From positions 600,181 through 664,180 of the forward strand of contig JNVV01000004.1 of NCBI GenBank assembly GCA_000733355.1: a DNA stretch of 64,000 bases, given 5' to 3'. The notes below the pieces were generated by a model that saw only the letters and a program-made list of their open reading frames with translations, did not search any database and was not told where the DNA came from. Source of the DNA: Falciphora oryzae. Taxonomy: Eukaryota; Ascomycota; Sordariomycetes; Magnaporthales; Magnaporthaceae. Made by a program: the position numbers and the translations under genes. Positions 11,247-22,282 of this stretch are shown here, piece after piece (within the stretch, counting starts at the first letter, position 1; every line of letters starts with the position of its first letter).

Positions 11247-12812
11247 ATGGAGGCCCACGACCAGGCCGTCGCGGCCATCGCCTCGCGCGTCGGCCAATTC
11301 TCCGAGCGCCAGCAGCCGTTCCGCATCTACCACGGCTCCACCAACAGCACGCGGCGCTCAGACAAGCGGCCCGACAACACGGTCGATACCAGCCGGCTCG
11401 ACCACGTGCTGTCCGTCGACGCCGGCGGCTCCAGGACCGCCGTGGTCGAGCCAAATGTCCCCATGGATGCCCTGGTGGCCGCCACCCTGCCCCATGGTCT
11501 CGTCCCGCCCGTGGTCATGGAGTTCCCCGGCATCACCGTCGGCGGCGGCTTTTCCGGAACATCCGGCGAGAGCAGCTCTTTCCGCCATGGCGCCTTCGAC
11601 GCCACCGTCGTGCGCATAGAGATCGTCCTACCGACGGGAGAGGTTGCCCGCGCATCGCGCACGGAACGGCCGGATCTGTTCTGGGGCGCTGCCTCTGCTT
11701 TCGGAACGCTCGGAGTTGTCACCCTGCTGGAGGTCCGGCTGATCGAAGCGAAGCCCTTCGTGGAGCTCGAGTACCATCTGTCCCGTAGCGTGGCAGATTC
11801 TGTTGAGAAGATCCGAGTGGAAACAGCCCGGGAAGACAACGACTTTGTCGACGGCATAGTATACTCGCCGGACGCCGTCGTCATCTGCGCAGGTCGCATG
11901 GTCGACAACCTCCCCAAAGGCTCATCGCAGCGCCGCTTCACCCGGGCCAGAGACCCGTGGTTCTACATCCACGTGGAAAAGCACGCCCTCCCGCGCCTCA
12001 GGAGAACCACGCCCGGCAGCGACGGCGGCGCGGCAGTGAAGGACTACATCCCCCTGACGGACTACCTCTTCCGCTACGACCGCGGCGGCTTCTGGGCCGC
12101 GCGCTGGGCGTTCCAGTACTTCCACACGCCCTTCAACCGCGCCACGCGCTTCGCGCTGGACCCGCTGATGCACACGCGCGTCATGTACCGGGCGCTGCAC
12201 AAGTCGGGTCTGTCCGACTTTTACATGACGCAGGACGTCGGCGTGCCCATGGACAAGGCAGCCGCCTTCGCGGCCTGGCTGGCTGCTGAGATGCCCGGCA
12301 TCCTGCCCCTCTGGCTGTGCCCGCTGCGCCTGCGCCGCGACGGCGGGCCGGATGCGGCCCACGGCCTGCACTCGCAGTTTGCCGACCCGGAGACTTGCCC
12401 GGTCCTGCTCAACTTTGGCGTCTGGGGCCCGCTGCCGTCGCGCGACAGGCGAGAGGTTGTTCGGCGGAACCGCGCGCTCGAGGCAAAGGTCGCCGAGCTG
12501 GGTGGCAAGAAGTGGCTGTATGCGCAGGCCTTCTACACCGAGGATGAGTTCTGGTCGCACTACGACAGGGCGTCGTACGACGCGCTGAGGGCTAGGTATG
12601 GCGCTACTTACCTGCCCAGCGTCTATGACAAGGTCAGGGTGGATGTCGAGGCAGAGGAGGCTGCGGCGCGGGCGACGCGGGTCACGCGGGTGAAGCATCG
12701 GCTTTTCAAAGTGTGGCCGGTTCGTGGGCTGTACGGAGTGTACAAGGCACTCGAGGGGGGCGACTACCTCTTGCAGAAGACGCGTCGGCCTCTGCAGACG
12801 CCTGGCAAGTGA
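11247..12812 (+). CDS. FAD-binding oxidoreductase, DHCR24/DWARF1-like
   Basis: Single exon, 521 residues, from ATG 11247 in good context (CAAAAAATGG). The N-terminal PP-loop FAD domain (PF01565 type) spans about residues 20-210, with DTSRLDHVLSVDAGG, then VGGGFSGTSGESSSF, then LFWGAASAFGTLGVV. These align by eye with delta(24)-sterol reductase (human DHCR24, also about 516 aa). The C-terminal block FYTEDEFWSHYDRASY then VYDKVRVD also fits. DHCR24 enzymes reduce sterol side-chain double bonds with FAD and NADPH. Fungal homologues are often unassigned, and the substrate here is unknown. The gene is convergent with the repeat precursor at 13089-14000. An open frame on the opposite strand at 11922-12698 is a GC-rich shadow. 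Confidence 0.85.
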   Translation: MEAHDQAVAAIASRVGQFSERQQPFRIYHGSTNSTRRSDKRPDNTVDTSRLDHVLSVDAGGSRTAVVEPNVPMDALVAATLPHGLVPPVVMEFPGITVGGGFSGTSGESSSFRHGAFDATVVRIEIVLPTGEVARASRTERPDLFWGAASAFGTLGVVTLLEVRLIEAKPFVELEYHLSRSVADSVEKIRVETAREDNDFVDGIVYSPDAVVICAGRMVDNLPKGSSQRRFTRARDPWFYIHVEKHALPRLRRTTPGSDGGAAVKDYIPLTDYLFRYDRGGFWAARWAFQYFHTPFNRATRFALDPLMHTRVMYRALHKSGLSDFYMTQDVGVPMDKAAAFAAWLAAEMPGILPLWLCPLRLRRDGGPDAAHGLHSQFADPETCPVLLNFGVWGPLPSRDRREVVRRNRALEAKVAELGGKKWLYAQAFYTEDEFWSHYDRASYDALRARYGATYLPSVYDKVRVDVEAEEAAARATRVTRVKHRLFKVWPVRGLYGVYKALEGGDYLLQKTRRPLQTPGK

Positions 12813-13088
12813 TCTATTGGGCGGGAATCTCGCTGTCTGTGCCTACGTGCCTGCTGAGAGCCGCGGCTCCTCAGGCTGACTTTGTTCCTCGTTATTGTCC
12901 TGGTGCGGTTCCACACGGCCCAGCTGTTGAAAAGTTCATGTTCTGGGGGGCACGATGGGCGCAGGGCATGGTACCTTGGACATGAGGCAGATATTCTTAT
13001 CCGAGGAGGTATCTAGAGAGGTTCGGCATTTCTGTTCTATCCTGCTCGTGACTCTCGCTACTCCTCTGCGGTTCCCCGTAATGCTAGC

Positions 13089-14000
13089 TCATCGACGGCC
13101 TCCCTTCTTGGGGTTCAGGCCACAGCCATAGGGGTTGTTGGCGCAATCCCGCGCCTCAATTTCGGCCTCCTCTTCGGCATCTTCCTCAGTGGAGCGGCGG
13201 CCTCGACCGCCGGGGACGAGACCGCAGCCGTAGGGGTTGTTGGCGCAGTCGCGGGCTTCGATTTCACCTTCCTCTTCGGCATCCTCCTCGGCCCTCTTCT
13301 CCGAAACCGAACGGCGACCTCGACCGCTGCTAGGGACGAGGCCGCAGCCGTATGGGTTGTTTGCGCAATCTCGGGCCTCGATTTCGGCATCCTCTTCAGC
13401 CTCCCCTTCGGCGTGCTCCTCGGTGGAGCGGCGGCCTCGCCCGCCGGGGACGAGACCGCAGCCGTAAGGGTTGTTTGCGCAGTCCCGCGCTTCGAGCTCG
13501 GCCTCTTCTTCGGCATCCTCCTCCTCTGTAGAGCGGCGACCGCGACCGCGACCGCCGGGGACAAGACCGCAGCCGTAAGGGTTGTTCGCACAGTCCCGGG
13601 CTGCGATCTCGGCCTCCTCCTCTACGGAGCGGCGGTTGTTTGACGAGGGTACAAGACCGCAACCGTAGGGGTTGTTTGCGCAGTCTCGAGCTTCGATCTC
13701 GGAATCCTCCTCGGCCACCTCCTCAGTAGAACGGCGGCCTCGGCCGCTAGGGACAAGGCCGCAACCGTAGGGGTTATTTGCGCAGTCCCGGGCCTCGATC
13801 TCGGCTTCTTCGGCTTCCTCCTCGGTGGAGCGGCGGTTGTTTGATGAGGGCACAAGGCCGCAGCCGTAAGGGTTGTTTGCACAGTCCCGGGCCTGGACGG
13901 CGGCGGCAGGCTGCCCCTGCGACAGCGGCAGGGCCGCGACCTGCGCGGCCAGCACAGCGGCCAGAACGGCCACGGTGGCAGAGTGAGAAGAAAAATACAT
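13089..14000 (-). CDS. secreted Kex2-type repeat precursor with eight RDCANNPYGCGL cores
   Basis: Single exon, 303 residues, ATG at 14000. Residues 1-23 form a signal peptide ending AQVAA. Eight cores begin at residues 38, 71, 105, 135, 172, 210, 250 and 284. Each core is RDCANNPYGCGL (then VP in seven copies, NP in the last), with cysteines spaced C-x6-C. Each is followed by a short SSNN, SGRG or GGRG linker ending in RR, then an acidic spacer such as STEEEAEEAEIEA. RR suits Kex2 cleavage. The Glu-Ala-rich spacer resembles alpha-factor spacers trimmed by dipeptidyl peptidase. Core codons differ synonymously between copies while residues are fixed, so the peptide is selected. The architecture fits a RiPP precursor, a pheromone-like peptide or a kexin-processed signalling peptide. 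I know no family with this core. A GATAAATAAG box lies at about 14146-14155. Confidence 0.88.
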   Translation of the reverse strand: MYFSSHSATVAVLAAVLAAQVAALPLSQGQPAAAVQARDCANNPYGCGLVPSSNNRRSTEEEAEEAEIEARDCANNPYGCGLVPSGRGRRSTEEVAEEDSEIEARDCANNPYGCGLVPSSNNRRSVEEEAEIAARDCANNPYGCGLVPGGRGRGRRSTEEEDAEEEAELEARDCANNPYGCGLVPGGRGRRSTEEHAEGEAEEDAEIEARDCANNPYGCGLVPSSGRGRRSVSEKRAEEDAEEEGEIEARDCANNPYGCGLVPGGRGRRSTEEDAEEEAEIEARDCANNPYGCGLNPKKGGRR

Positions 14001-17000
14001 ATTGGGAAATTTAGAAGATGAAAAAGGTTCCGAAGAAAGAGAACGGAAAAGAACTGAAGGAAATCCGATAGAAGAGGAGACGCGGTGCCAAGTCGATGCT
14101 GGTGAAGGAGAGAAAACGAGAAGCGTCGTGGAGATGTGACGGGCTTATTTATCTTGCATCGCCGTTGAGGCTTGTCAAATGCGTCGTTTCTGTCATGTTT
14201 CCCATTTACCCATTCGGGGTTTCCCATGTCTCCATTCAGGGAGCCCAGCAGCTCGTATCGCCGCCGACTTTGGTTATATAAACGATGGGCATGGTAACGT
14301 ATGGAATCTACCTATTTACGGCGACAACGGATTATGCCGAGTAGAGCAGCAGAGGCATGGGCGCGACGGTCGATCATAGAGCGTAATGATCCATGCGACT
14401 TCAACATGACAGCATTTCGAGCCAAAAGCTACCTGGGTTTCCAGGCCTTCCCCAGGTTCCATCACGCCAGAGGCAGCGACTGAGGCCCAACATGAAACTT
14501 CGACGGCCAAGTTAGCGATGTGGGGACAGGTTTCAAGGGGCTCCAGCTTGACGTCGCGAGTTCTTTTCCATCCATGCCATCTCGCCATACCCCGCTGTTT
14601 CCGGAAATAAGCCTTTGAAAAAGCAGGCTTATTCCATTTTGAGTTAAACGTATGCAACGCTGGGGTCAAGCCCAGGGGCGTGGCCAAGCAGCTGGTTTAT
14701 TCGTTTGAAGATCGACCCCGCCCTCTTTGCAGATTCCTGCTAGGACAAGGCACGTGAGATTTCCTGCGTGGCTGATATAAGTAAAGATATCGTAATGGAG
14801 AGGCAAGCCAATGGCGAGATGGACGAAGGTGTCATCTGTTCAACCGGCGTCAAGGTGTTTCTTTTTAGAGAACCAGGCCCCCACGCATCATCGCTGCAGC
14901 CCAGGTTTCGGGTTGAGGGGAACTTGTGGCTTCTTCCACCATTCATTGGAGGTGTCAACGTGTTTTGGCGTCTTGGTATCCTTCCATGCCGGTTCACTGT
15001 CGACGCGGATCCATGGTTCTGCCCTGTTCGTTATGAGCGATGGATAAATTTGGAATCGTCAACATGGTTGCGTGCTTCTTGACTGCCCGTTTATCACTGA
15101 TGGTTGGGCATTCAATTGGAAGTGACAGCGGGTGGCCAGGGTCTTCGAGTGGGAGCCTGGTGGGGAAACGCCCCACTTGTTGGCAGTCGGCTTGTGCTAG
15201 CATTTCTAAGAATAACGCCACCAGCTCCAGCCCTTCTCCAGTGAACAAACAGCCTCCCAGCCCGTCTCCCATCCATCGCACATCACCACCATCATTTTTG
15301 TAGCTTTCTCAGTTACAGAACTGCGGCCATATTCGGGCGGCCATAGTGCTGGTGCCCGGCGGGAACCGCGGCTTCGTATGATGTGTCCCAAAGAAGCGAG
15401 GGAGAAGCTGCGCTCGTCTTCGGCAGGGATCCGCCCGCGATCCAACTGATCCCTCTCCGACGTGATCCTTCTCTAGCATGATCCTTCTCCGACCCTCATT
15501 GGACAGCATCCTCTCGGCGCCCTAGACCCGAGCTTCGCCATGTTCACATGCAGCAGGAGGCAAAGACCGCAAAATCTCTGCTGTCGGTCAAGAACAACGT
15601 CCGCCACATGTTGGCGCACTTACGCAGTCAGGCAACACCAATATTCCTAGCCACGTTCCCGTCCGACGCCACACCGAGCCGTCGGCTTCGCCGCCGTCGG
15701 CAGCCTGCAGCTGATAGCAGACGCCAGCAGCGTGCAACTTGAGGACGGCCCCCCCTTGACCCCTTGAGTGTTGCGTCAACCAGCCCTCTCGTTCAGCGTA
15801 GCATTGGACACTCGCCAGCGTCCACATCCCCCCCACCCCTCGAACATGCTTATCCGGGATCGTGCCACACCTCCCGCGTGTGGGCCCTAGATTCCCATAG
15901 CACGGGACGGGTATGAAGAGCTGTGCCGCTTGGTTTCTGACCCTTTTTGGGTTGCAAGCCGTCCCATTATATTGCTAGCGGGATTGGTTCATCTGGCCAG
16001 AGCAGCTATTCAGAGTGCAAAAAATGGCCAGCGAACCGATAACCCTGGCTGGTAGGCAGCTGTCAGCTATTGGCTAGCAGTTTGGACGACCGCCCCCGTC
16101 CACCGACGTGGGTGACAGCTCGAGGCTTAACAAAAAACCATCCCCAAGATCCCTTCCCGACTGCCTGTCACCCGCGCCCCTCGCCTAGGCTACCCTCCGA
16201 CCAGCCGTGCCAGTTCAGCATGGCCGCGTCCAATATATTGGATCTCTTCGCTGGAGAGCAACCGAAAACACCCGGCAAAGCTCCGAACGAACCCCATGCC
16301 CCATTGGCTTCCATATTCCCACGTGAGGCGCCGGGAGATCACCCGAGGCATCCAAGGCTCACATTGTGTTGCAACCTCCGTCGTTCAGCGTCGCATTCCG
16401 AATATTCGAAAGGGACGAATCCTGTCGGGTCTTCAGCCTGCAGAAGCTGCCGCCCCATTGGTCATTCTCCTCTTGCTGCTGTTCCTATTCTTTTTTTTCG
16501 GATGATGCAGTGTAACAGCGATAGACCCTGCCGATATGCCAACACCCCTAACCCCTCCACGCCGCGCCTCGCTACGGTCAGGGTCGTGTGCTTCCATGAC
16601 CGCATTCTCGGCGCGCGCTTGTCGTTTTTATCTACTGCCCCGGCCGAATGGAAGCCCCCCTGGCGCGCCCGCCGGACTGAGAGCCTAGCCAACCACAATA
16701 TAGGCGCAGAGCTGAAATCTTCCGCTCGTTGGCGGAAACAGCTCCGGCCCCCGCAACACGAAGGTGACGTTTCCATGTCCCCTCGCCCATATCGGGCCTC
16801 CTTTATGAGGCTGTGCTATTTTCGGATGGCGCAGACTTGGGCTCCAGCTGCTCCTGCCACGGCGCGGTTAATGGAAAACAGGCGGCAAGCTCCGTCGTGT
16901 CTACTTCACAGCCAGTCGTTCTCGGGCCGTGAGGACGGAGAGAGGAGCACCGTGTAAGCCTTGGCGCAGGTTGGTGCTCGCTCCTGCGCCCTGACTCGGT

Positions 17001-17529
17001 GTTGGTTCACGATAGATACCGTTCGGGGAGCCTGGCCGACCTTGGGGGGTGAGCAAGCCTCCAGCAGAATGTAGCAGAGCCACGTATGGCATTGGCGGCC
17101 GCCTCGGTGGCTTACTCCACGTCTCGCCGGCCTCGCCTATGGCCATCGCATCGAGGTATATATCCCCCTCCGCACCCGCCACTGTCCTGCTTCGATGATT
17201 GCTGACATCGACCTCTCGGGTCGCAAGGCCAGGACACCCTCTTTCCATATGTTACTTTCCTGCCGTCATCATAGAGTTCTGTCTGGTCATATAATCCTAG
17301 GCCTATCTCATTTTCTGTCATTACTGCATACGCAACTGCCCTCTTTCTTCCTATTGCGATAGCACATGATCCCGTCCAGTCGGGTCTTCTTTGTCCAGCA
17401 TTTTATAGAGATACCTATTGCACTCTTCTGGTTGCTCTTCTTTTTGCTTTTCCTGGTTCCAAGTCACCTCTTTCTGCTCTTTCTCTTCTCTACCCCTTTA
17501 TACCCCCTCCTTCTTACAGATATCACGTT
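14001..17529. other. long intergenic region, no supported gene
   Basis: About 14.0-14.2 kb is the promoter side of the repeat precursor and 17.1-17.5 kb is the leader of the TmpA-like gene (pyrimidine-rich TTCTCTTCTCTACCCC just upstream). The longest frame, 16070-16957 (+), starts on TTG, has biased Pro/Arg/Ser composition and no domain, and is not called. No RNA gene recognised. Confidence 0.5.
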
Positions 17530-19512
17530 ATGGAGAATCCAGAGAGGATATCACTAGAGGTACACGAGGAGAGGGTTTGGCCGATGCCCACGCCGCGCGC
17601 AGACGACCTTCCCAGATGCGAAGAGCTTGACAGACAAAGCGTTTTCAGCAGCCCTAGCTCGACCATCTCGCGGCCGACAAGAGCATTCTTTCTCGGATGC
17701 CGAGAGAGTCAAATCATCGACATTCGCGCTCTGGAAGAAGGTCAAGGGCCCTCAGCCAACACACCTGTCGACTCACTCGGCATCCGCAGTCCACCCGCCA
17801 CAGTCGTGGAAGCACCCTCAATCACACCCACACCCGCCCCTGGATCAGCTCCTCCTCCACGACTTCCGCCCAACGATGAGGAGGGCCTTCTGCCGCTGCC
17901 GCCCAAAAAGGGATCTCGCGTGTACCGATATTTTCGATGGAATTTCGGCTCAGTCTACAGGCGCATCTTCACGCTGGCCTTCCTCGCCAACTTTATCGTT
18001 ATGGTCATCCTTATTGGCCGTAGCGCGGCTCGAGGCTCCCGTCCCACATACAAGGATGCCTCCATCGCGGTGTCGGCCAACCTTTTCGTCGCGCTCCTCG
18101 TCCGGAACGAACATGTGGTAAACGTCATGTTTGTCGTCTTCGGAACCTGGCCCAAATACCTACCCCTCCGTTTCCGCCGCCTCTTTGCGAAGGTTTATTC
18201 GTACGGCGGCGTCCACAGCGGCTGTGCCGCAGCCGCGACGCTTTGGTACATGTCCTTCATCGCCCTCATCACCATCGACTACCAGCAAAGAGACCGGGAT
18301 CAAGTGCTCTCCGTGCTTAGGGGCTATGTGTACCTGGTCACCTACAGCATCTTCGCCATGCTCGCTCTGATCCTCGTATTCGCCCACCCGAAGTTGCGCG
18401 TGGCCATGCACAATTGGTTTGAGGGTATTCACCGGTTCATGGGATGGTCCGTCGTGCTGCTCTTCTGGGCGCAGACGCTGCTCGTCACTTTTGACGATGC
18501 GCCCGCCATGGGCTTGTCGGCCGGCCAGGCTCTTGTCGTGAGCCCATCGTTCTGGCTCCTCGTTCTCATCACGCTGCTCGTCATCTATCCCTGGACCCGC
18601 CTTCGCCGCCGCGAGGTCCAGGTCGAGGCGCTCTCCAAGCACTGCGTCAAGCTCAACTTCAACTTCGCCGACGCCCACTACGGCCAGGCCATCCGGCTGT
18701 CCGACGCGCCGCTCAGGGAGACGCACGCCTTTGCCGTCATCCCGAACCCCAAGGCCACGGCGGTGCCGTTCCTGCAGTCCGGCTCGTCGGTCGCGCTGCT
18801 CGCGCCCGGCTCCCCGGCGCTGTCTGGCTACTCGTCGGCCGACGAGGGGGGCAACGCCGCGACCGACCTGGCCTCCATCAAGGCAGCCGCGCAGGCCAAG
18901 GCAGCAGCGCGCAAGCACCATCAGCAGCAGCTCGCCGCGCTGTCCGGGCTCGGGCTCTCCAACGTGGGCCAGACGGGCTTCTCGGTCGTGATCTCGGACG
19001 CGGGCGACTGGACGCGCAAGATCATCGCGTCCCCGCCAAAGCAGATCTGGACGCGTGGCGTGCCGCAGTACGGCGTCATGCGCGTCGCGGGCATGTTCGA
19101 GCCGGTAATCATCATGGCGACCGGGTCCGGCATCGCGCCCTGCCTGGCCCTGTTCACCGAGATGCCCGACCACCCCGTCCGTGTCATCTGGTCGGCGCCG
19201 TCGCCGCTCGAGACGTTTGGCAAGGGCGTGGTAGACACGGTGCTGCGGGTGGACCCAGATGCGATCATTCATGACACGCGCACGCAGGGCCGGCCGGATC
19301 TTGTAGCCATGGCGTATCGGATGTATGAGGCGAGCGGAAGGGTTGGCGCGGCTGGGGCGGCGCTGGGTGATGGTCGGAGAAGGAGGGATGGGCGGCCGCT
19401 GGGGAAGTGCGAGGCTGTTGTCATCATCTCGAACCAGCGCGTGACGCGCAAGGTGGTTTATGGGCTCGAGACGCGGGGCGTCCCTGCCTATGGCGCTATT
19501 TTTGATTCCTGA
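17530..19512 (+). CDS. TmpA-like integral membrane flavoprotein (ferric-reductase fold)
   Basis: Single exon, 660 residues. A disordered Pro/Ser-rich N-terminus (about 1-130) is followed by at least six membrane segments (about 145-370, for example IFTLAFLANFIVMVILIG and WSVVLLFWAQTLL, with histidines in GGVHSGC and FEGIHRF). The C-terminal half is FAD/NAD(P)H-binding-like, with a nucleotide-binding GSGIAPCLALF near residue 535, interrupted by an Ala/Gln-rich insert at about 450-475. The layout matches fungal TmpA-type proteins. Aspergillus nidulans TmpA is a membrane flavoprotein that affects conidiation signalling. Biochemistry in this organism is inferred only. A metalloreductase is the alternative. 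Confidence 0.7.
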   Translation: MENPERISLEVHEERVWPMPTPRADDLPRCEELDRQSVFSSPSSTISRPTRAFFLGCRESQIIDIRALEEGQGPSANTPVDSLGIRSPPATVVEAPSITPTPAPGSAPPPRLPPNDEEGLLPLPPKKGSRVYRYFRWNFGSVYRRIFTLAFLANFIVMVILIGRSAARGSRPTYKDASIAVSANLFVALLVRNEHVVNVMFVVFGTWPKYLPLRFRRLFAKVYSYGGVHSGCAAAATLWYMSFIALITIDYQQRDRDQVLSVLRGYVYLVTYSIFAMLALILVFAHPKLRVAMHNWFEGIHRFMGWSVVLLFWAQTLLVTFDDAPAMGLSAGQALVVSPSFWLLVLITLLVIYPWTRLRRREVQVEALSKHCVKLNFNFADAHYGQAIRLSDAPLRETHAFAVIPNPKATAVPFLQSGSSVALLAPGSPALSGYSSADEGGNAATDLASIKAAAQAKAAARKHHQQQLAALSGLGLSNVGQTGFSVVISDAGDWTRKIIASPPKQIWTRGVPQYGVMRVAGMFEPVIIMATGSGIAPCLALFTEMPDHPVRVIWSAPSPLETFGKGVVDTVLRVDPDAIIHDTRTQGRPDLVAMAYRMYEASGRVGAAGAALGDGRRRRDGRPLGKCEAVVIISNQRVTRKVVYGLETRGVPAYGAIFDS

Positions 19513-19991
19513 TTTCCTCTTTTTTCACATTTTCCCCTTTGATGTGCCTTTAGATCCTGCTTATTTCTAATTTCCATCGTCGCCCCATTCGAATTCTCTG
19601 CCTTTTTACATGAGGAACCACCGCTACGGAAACCGTTCATTGGAAAAAAAGGAGGAAAAAAGGATGAGAGTATATGAAAATTGACCTTTGACACCGGAAC
19701 GCCTTTCAGCTATTCTCAAGCCCTGCCAGCGCCGCCATTTAAACAAACATGTGCTCCTGGTAGGGCGCCACCCGAATCAACTGCCATGGCCCCTTAACTT
19801 TCCCGACGACCTTATAAACACGCGGCACGCAATCTTCAGTGAATCCGTCCGTATCTCTGTCCAGCTCCCCCACGTTAATAGGCGCATAAGTTCCCTCCCT
19901 CTCCTTGCCTTTCTTTGCCCGCCTTGCGGTCCCTGGACTGCCCAGCCACTGTGTTGGCAGCATCTTCGTGCGGATCAATCTCCTCGACCAC
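19513..19991. other. intergenic between two convergent genes
   Basis: Holds the 3' ends of the TmpA-like gene and of the HET relic. Nothing else is seen. Confidence 0.5.
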
Positions 19992-21812
19992 CTAGCACGT
20001 GCTCATGCTTCGAATCTCTGGGCGCGGCAGCATTTCCCACGCCGCGTTGAACGGCGTGGCCACGACACAGGGCTCGTCGACGTCGAATGCCGACCCGAGC
20101 CGCCGCGCCCGGCCCTCGTCGGCCTCCCGCTGGGTCACAAGACACCCTTTGAGCGAGCTAGCTGTGAGGAAGGAATTTATCAGGTCGTTCGTGTTTTTCG
20201 GTTCCGTTCTCTCTTCCAGACTTCCTAGGTTTCTCCATGTTGCGGCGTCCCTAAAGCCTTGCATCGCCAGCTGGCTTTGAAGAATGGAAAACCTTCCAAA
20301 TGATGGATGTTCTGCCCACAACGCTTTTAAGTTCCCAAGTGCCGCTTTCTCTTTTGCATTTCGTGGTCCGCCCTCGCCCAGAAAGGTGGCTGGGTTGTAC
20401 GGCCCGATCCACAACGTCCCTCTGGTCATTATCCGCTCAACGAACCAAGTCTGGTGGTAGCCATTATGACCCAATTGGCTCCTATCTTTGTCAAGCTGAA
20501 GCGCTCTGAACGGGTCCTCGACGACGTCTGGGTGGGAGAAAAGCTCATTGCAAATAAAGTCCGGGAGGTCCGGTCGCTCGGGGGAAACCGCGGCGGCACG
20601 TAGCGACTGCCAGATGCTGTCGGCCAATGCAGCTGCCTGTGGGTCCAGAGTAGCCAGATAATGCAGTATTCCGAATATCACGTCTGCCAGAAGCCACCGT
20701 TTTTCTGGGGTTTTCTCGATGTGATCGGCATTGAGGACCATGTCGAATGTGATGCCGTCCGGATTCAGGTCGCCCCAGAGCGGAGAATCGCGCGGCAAGA
20801 CTCCACCATTCCGAGCAAGCTCATCCCGGTACCTGGCTTTCAGCACGGGGTCGCTGGTGATACCGTCAAAGTGTCGGTAGGAAAGATTACGCCGTTGTAG
20901 CATGTTTCCGAAAGTCTCTCCTTCTAGCGATAAGATTTTGATAGCAGAACTCTTCAACTCTTGCCACATTTCCGAGTACTGGTCTCGGAGTATACTCAGA
21001 TCCAGCTCCCTGTCGACCACCCAAGTGTAAGCGGATAGACGTAGGCCTTGCTTCCCCAGATCAGCCCGTTGTGAGTGTCCATATGAGGTCGGCATGGCTC
21101 GGCGGACTGACTGGGGGTCGGGGTCGCATATGGCGTCGGGATGCGCATCAAAGGGTGAATATAGGCTGCTGGCTGGTGTTGAGCAGGTGTACATTTCGGG
21201 TACGAGTAAAGACAGATCCGAATTCAGCAGGGCAAGCGACATAATGGCAGATCGCAGAGAGCCGTAGCGCGTCGCTACCTGGGCCGCATCAATGCGGACC
21301 TCGTAGTGGCACATGTTGGCAACGATAGTAATGCGGTCGCATGTGTCGCGGCATTCCCGGGGTTTGAGCAGCGTCAGAGCTGCTGCAGCGTTAAGGGCTA
21401 GCTCTTTGCCGAACTGGCCAGGCACATGCACGATGGACCTGCTTAAGGGGTTGTTTTTGATGTTGGTTGCCAAGTCGGGGTGCAGAGCTTTGGCGACTTG
21501 CAGGACCTGCAGGCGGCCCAGGGTCCAGTGCGGGAATACCCCCCGTACGCCTGGGGCTCCGAGACGCGGAAAGCGAGCATCCCGCCGCTGCTGCTGTATG
21601 GATTCAGCCGCCCCGACCTGTCCCGTGACACACCGCAGTGCCCGGAGCAAAACCGGGCGGCCGATGGCGGCGACGAGGTGGGTACGGAGAGGCGGACGCC
21701 GGGAATTATGGACCTGACAGGTGTTGAAGATGTGGCCAGACGCACGACCGTGGTCTCCCAGGTTGACGACGACCCTCCTGGTCTCCTCAGGCTGGGCTTC
21801 GCGATACACCAC
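19992..21812 (-). pseudogene. HET-domain (heterokaryon incompatibility) protein, 5'-truncated
   Basis: About 600 codons are open. The beginning retains late HET-domain blocks: MVYREAQ (from the usual IYREAE), VVVNLGDHG (from VWLGD), and RLQVLQVAKALHPD (from RxWVLQEVA). The early HET block (W.D..CINQ) should lie upstream of 21812 but is absent; the DNA there is AT-rich and leads to a gypsy LTR at 22283-22651. The remaining 450 residues are the variable HET-protein C-terminal region. HET proteins trigger cell death after fusion of incompatible hyphae. Loss of the N-terminal half of the domain argues that the copy is dead. The first codon of the open frame is GTG, not a real start. Confidence 0.6.
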
Positions 21813-22282
21813 ACAATGTTGTAAGTGTAAATTTAAATATTAGCTATGTTTAAACAGAAAGAGGAGGATGAGGAAAACGGAGTAGGTAAAGCTTTTACCA
21901 ACGGGTTGTTGGTGGTTCCTTGGACGAGCTCCCATAATTGGGACCATTGGCATGAGGACAGACCGGCATCGTACAACCGGCTGACAAAAGTACCGCTCCC
22001 TTTCAATTTTCCACCCCACGGCCAAAATCTACCCTCTATTTCAACGCAAGCCTGCACAATCAATTCTGTTTCAATTAATACGAAAATTCGGGATATAGAA
22101 AAACAGTGGCAGCAAATTCCGTGGGTTTTTTTTTCCCCACTATTTTATGTACCACGCTCCCGCATTTGCGTTGGTAGGATTGATAAGAACGCGTCGCGTG
22201 GTTGCGGGGCCAAAAAAAAAATCGAAGCGATACTTTTGTCTTCCCACTGTACGCTGCTGTTTAGAGTGGTGCTGCTGCCGCT
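21813..22282. other. AT-rich junction DNA
   Basis: No gene. This DNA lies between the truncated HET gene and the gypsy LTR copy, with T and A runs near 22125 and 22208. Probably transposon-derived. Confidence 0.5.

Noticed and set aside
13089..14000. Call as a standard alpha-type mating pheromone precursor
   Set aside because: The repeat architecture fits, but the core lacks the WC..G..CW pattern typical of Sordariomycete alpha pheromones, so only a general kexin-processed precursor is claimed.
16070..16957. 295-codon plus frame upstream of the TmpA-like gene
   Set aside because: Starts on TTG, lacks any motif and shows intergenic-like composition; no homologous pattern recognised.
18160..19272. 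370-codon minus-strand frame opposite the TmpA-like gene
   Set aside because: GC-rich shadow: Arg/Asp/Glu-rich composition, no motif, exactly antisense to a clear coding region.
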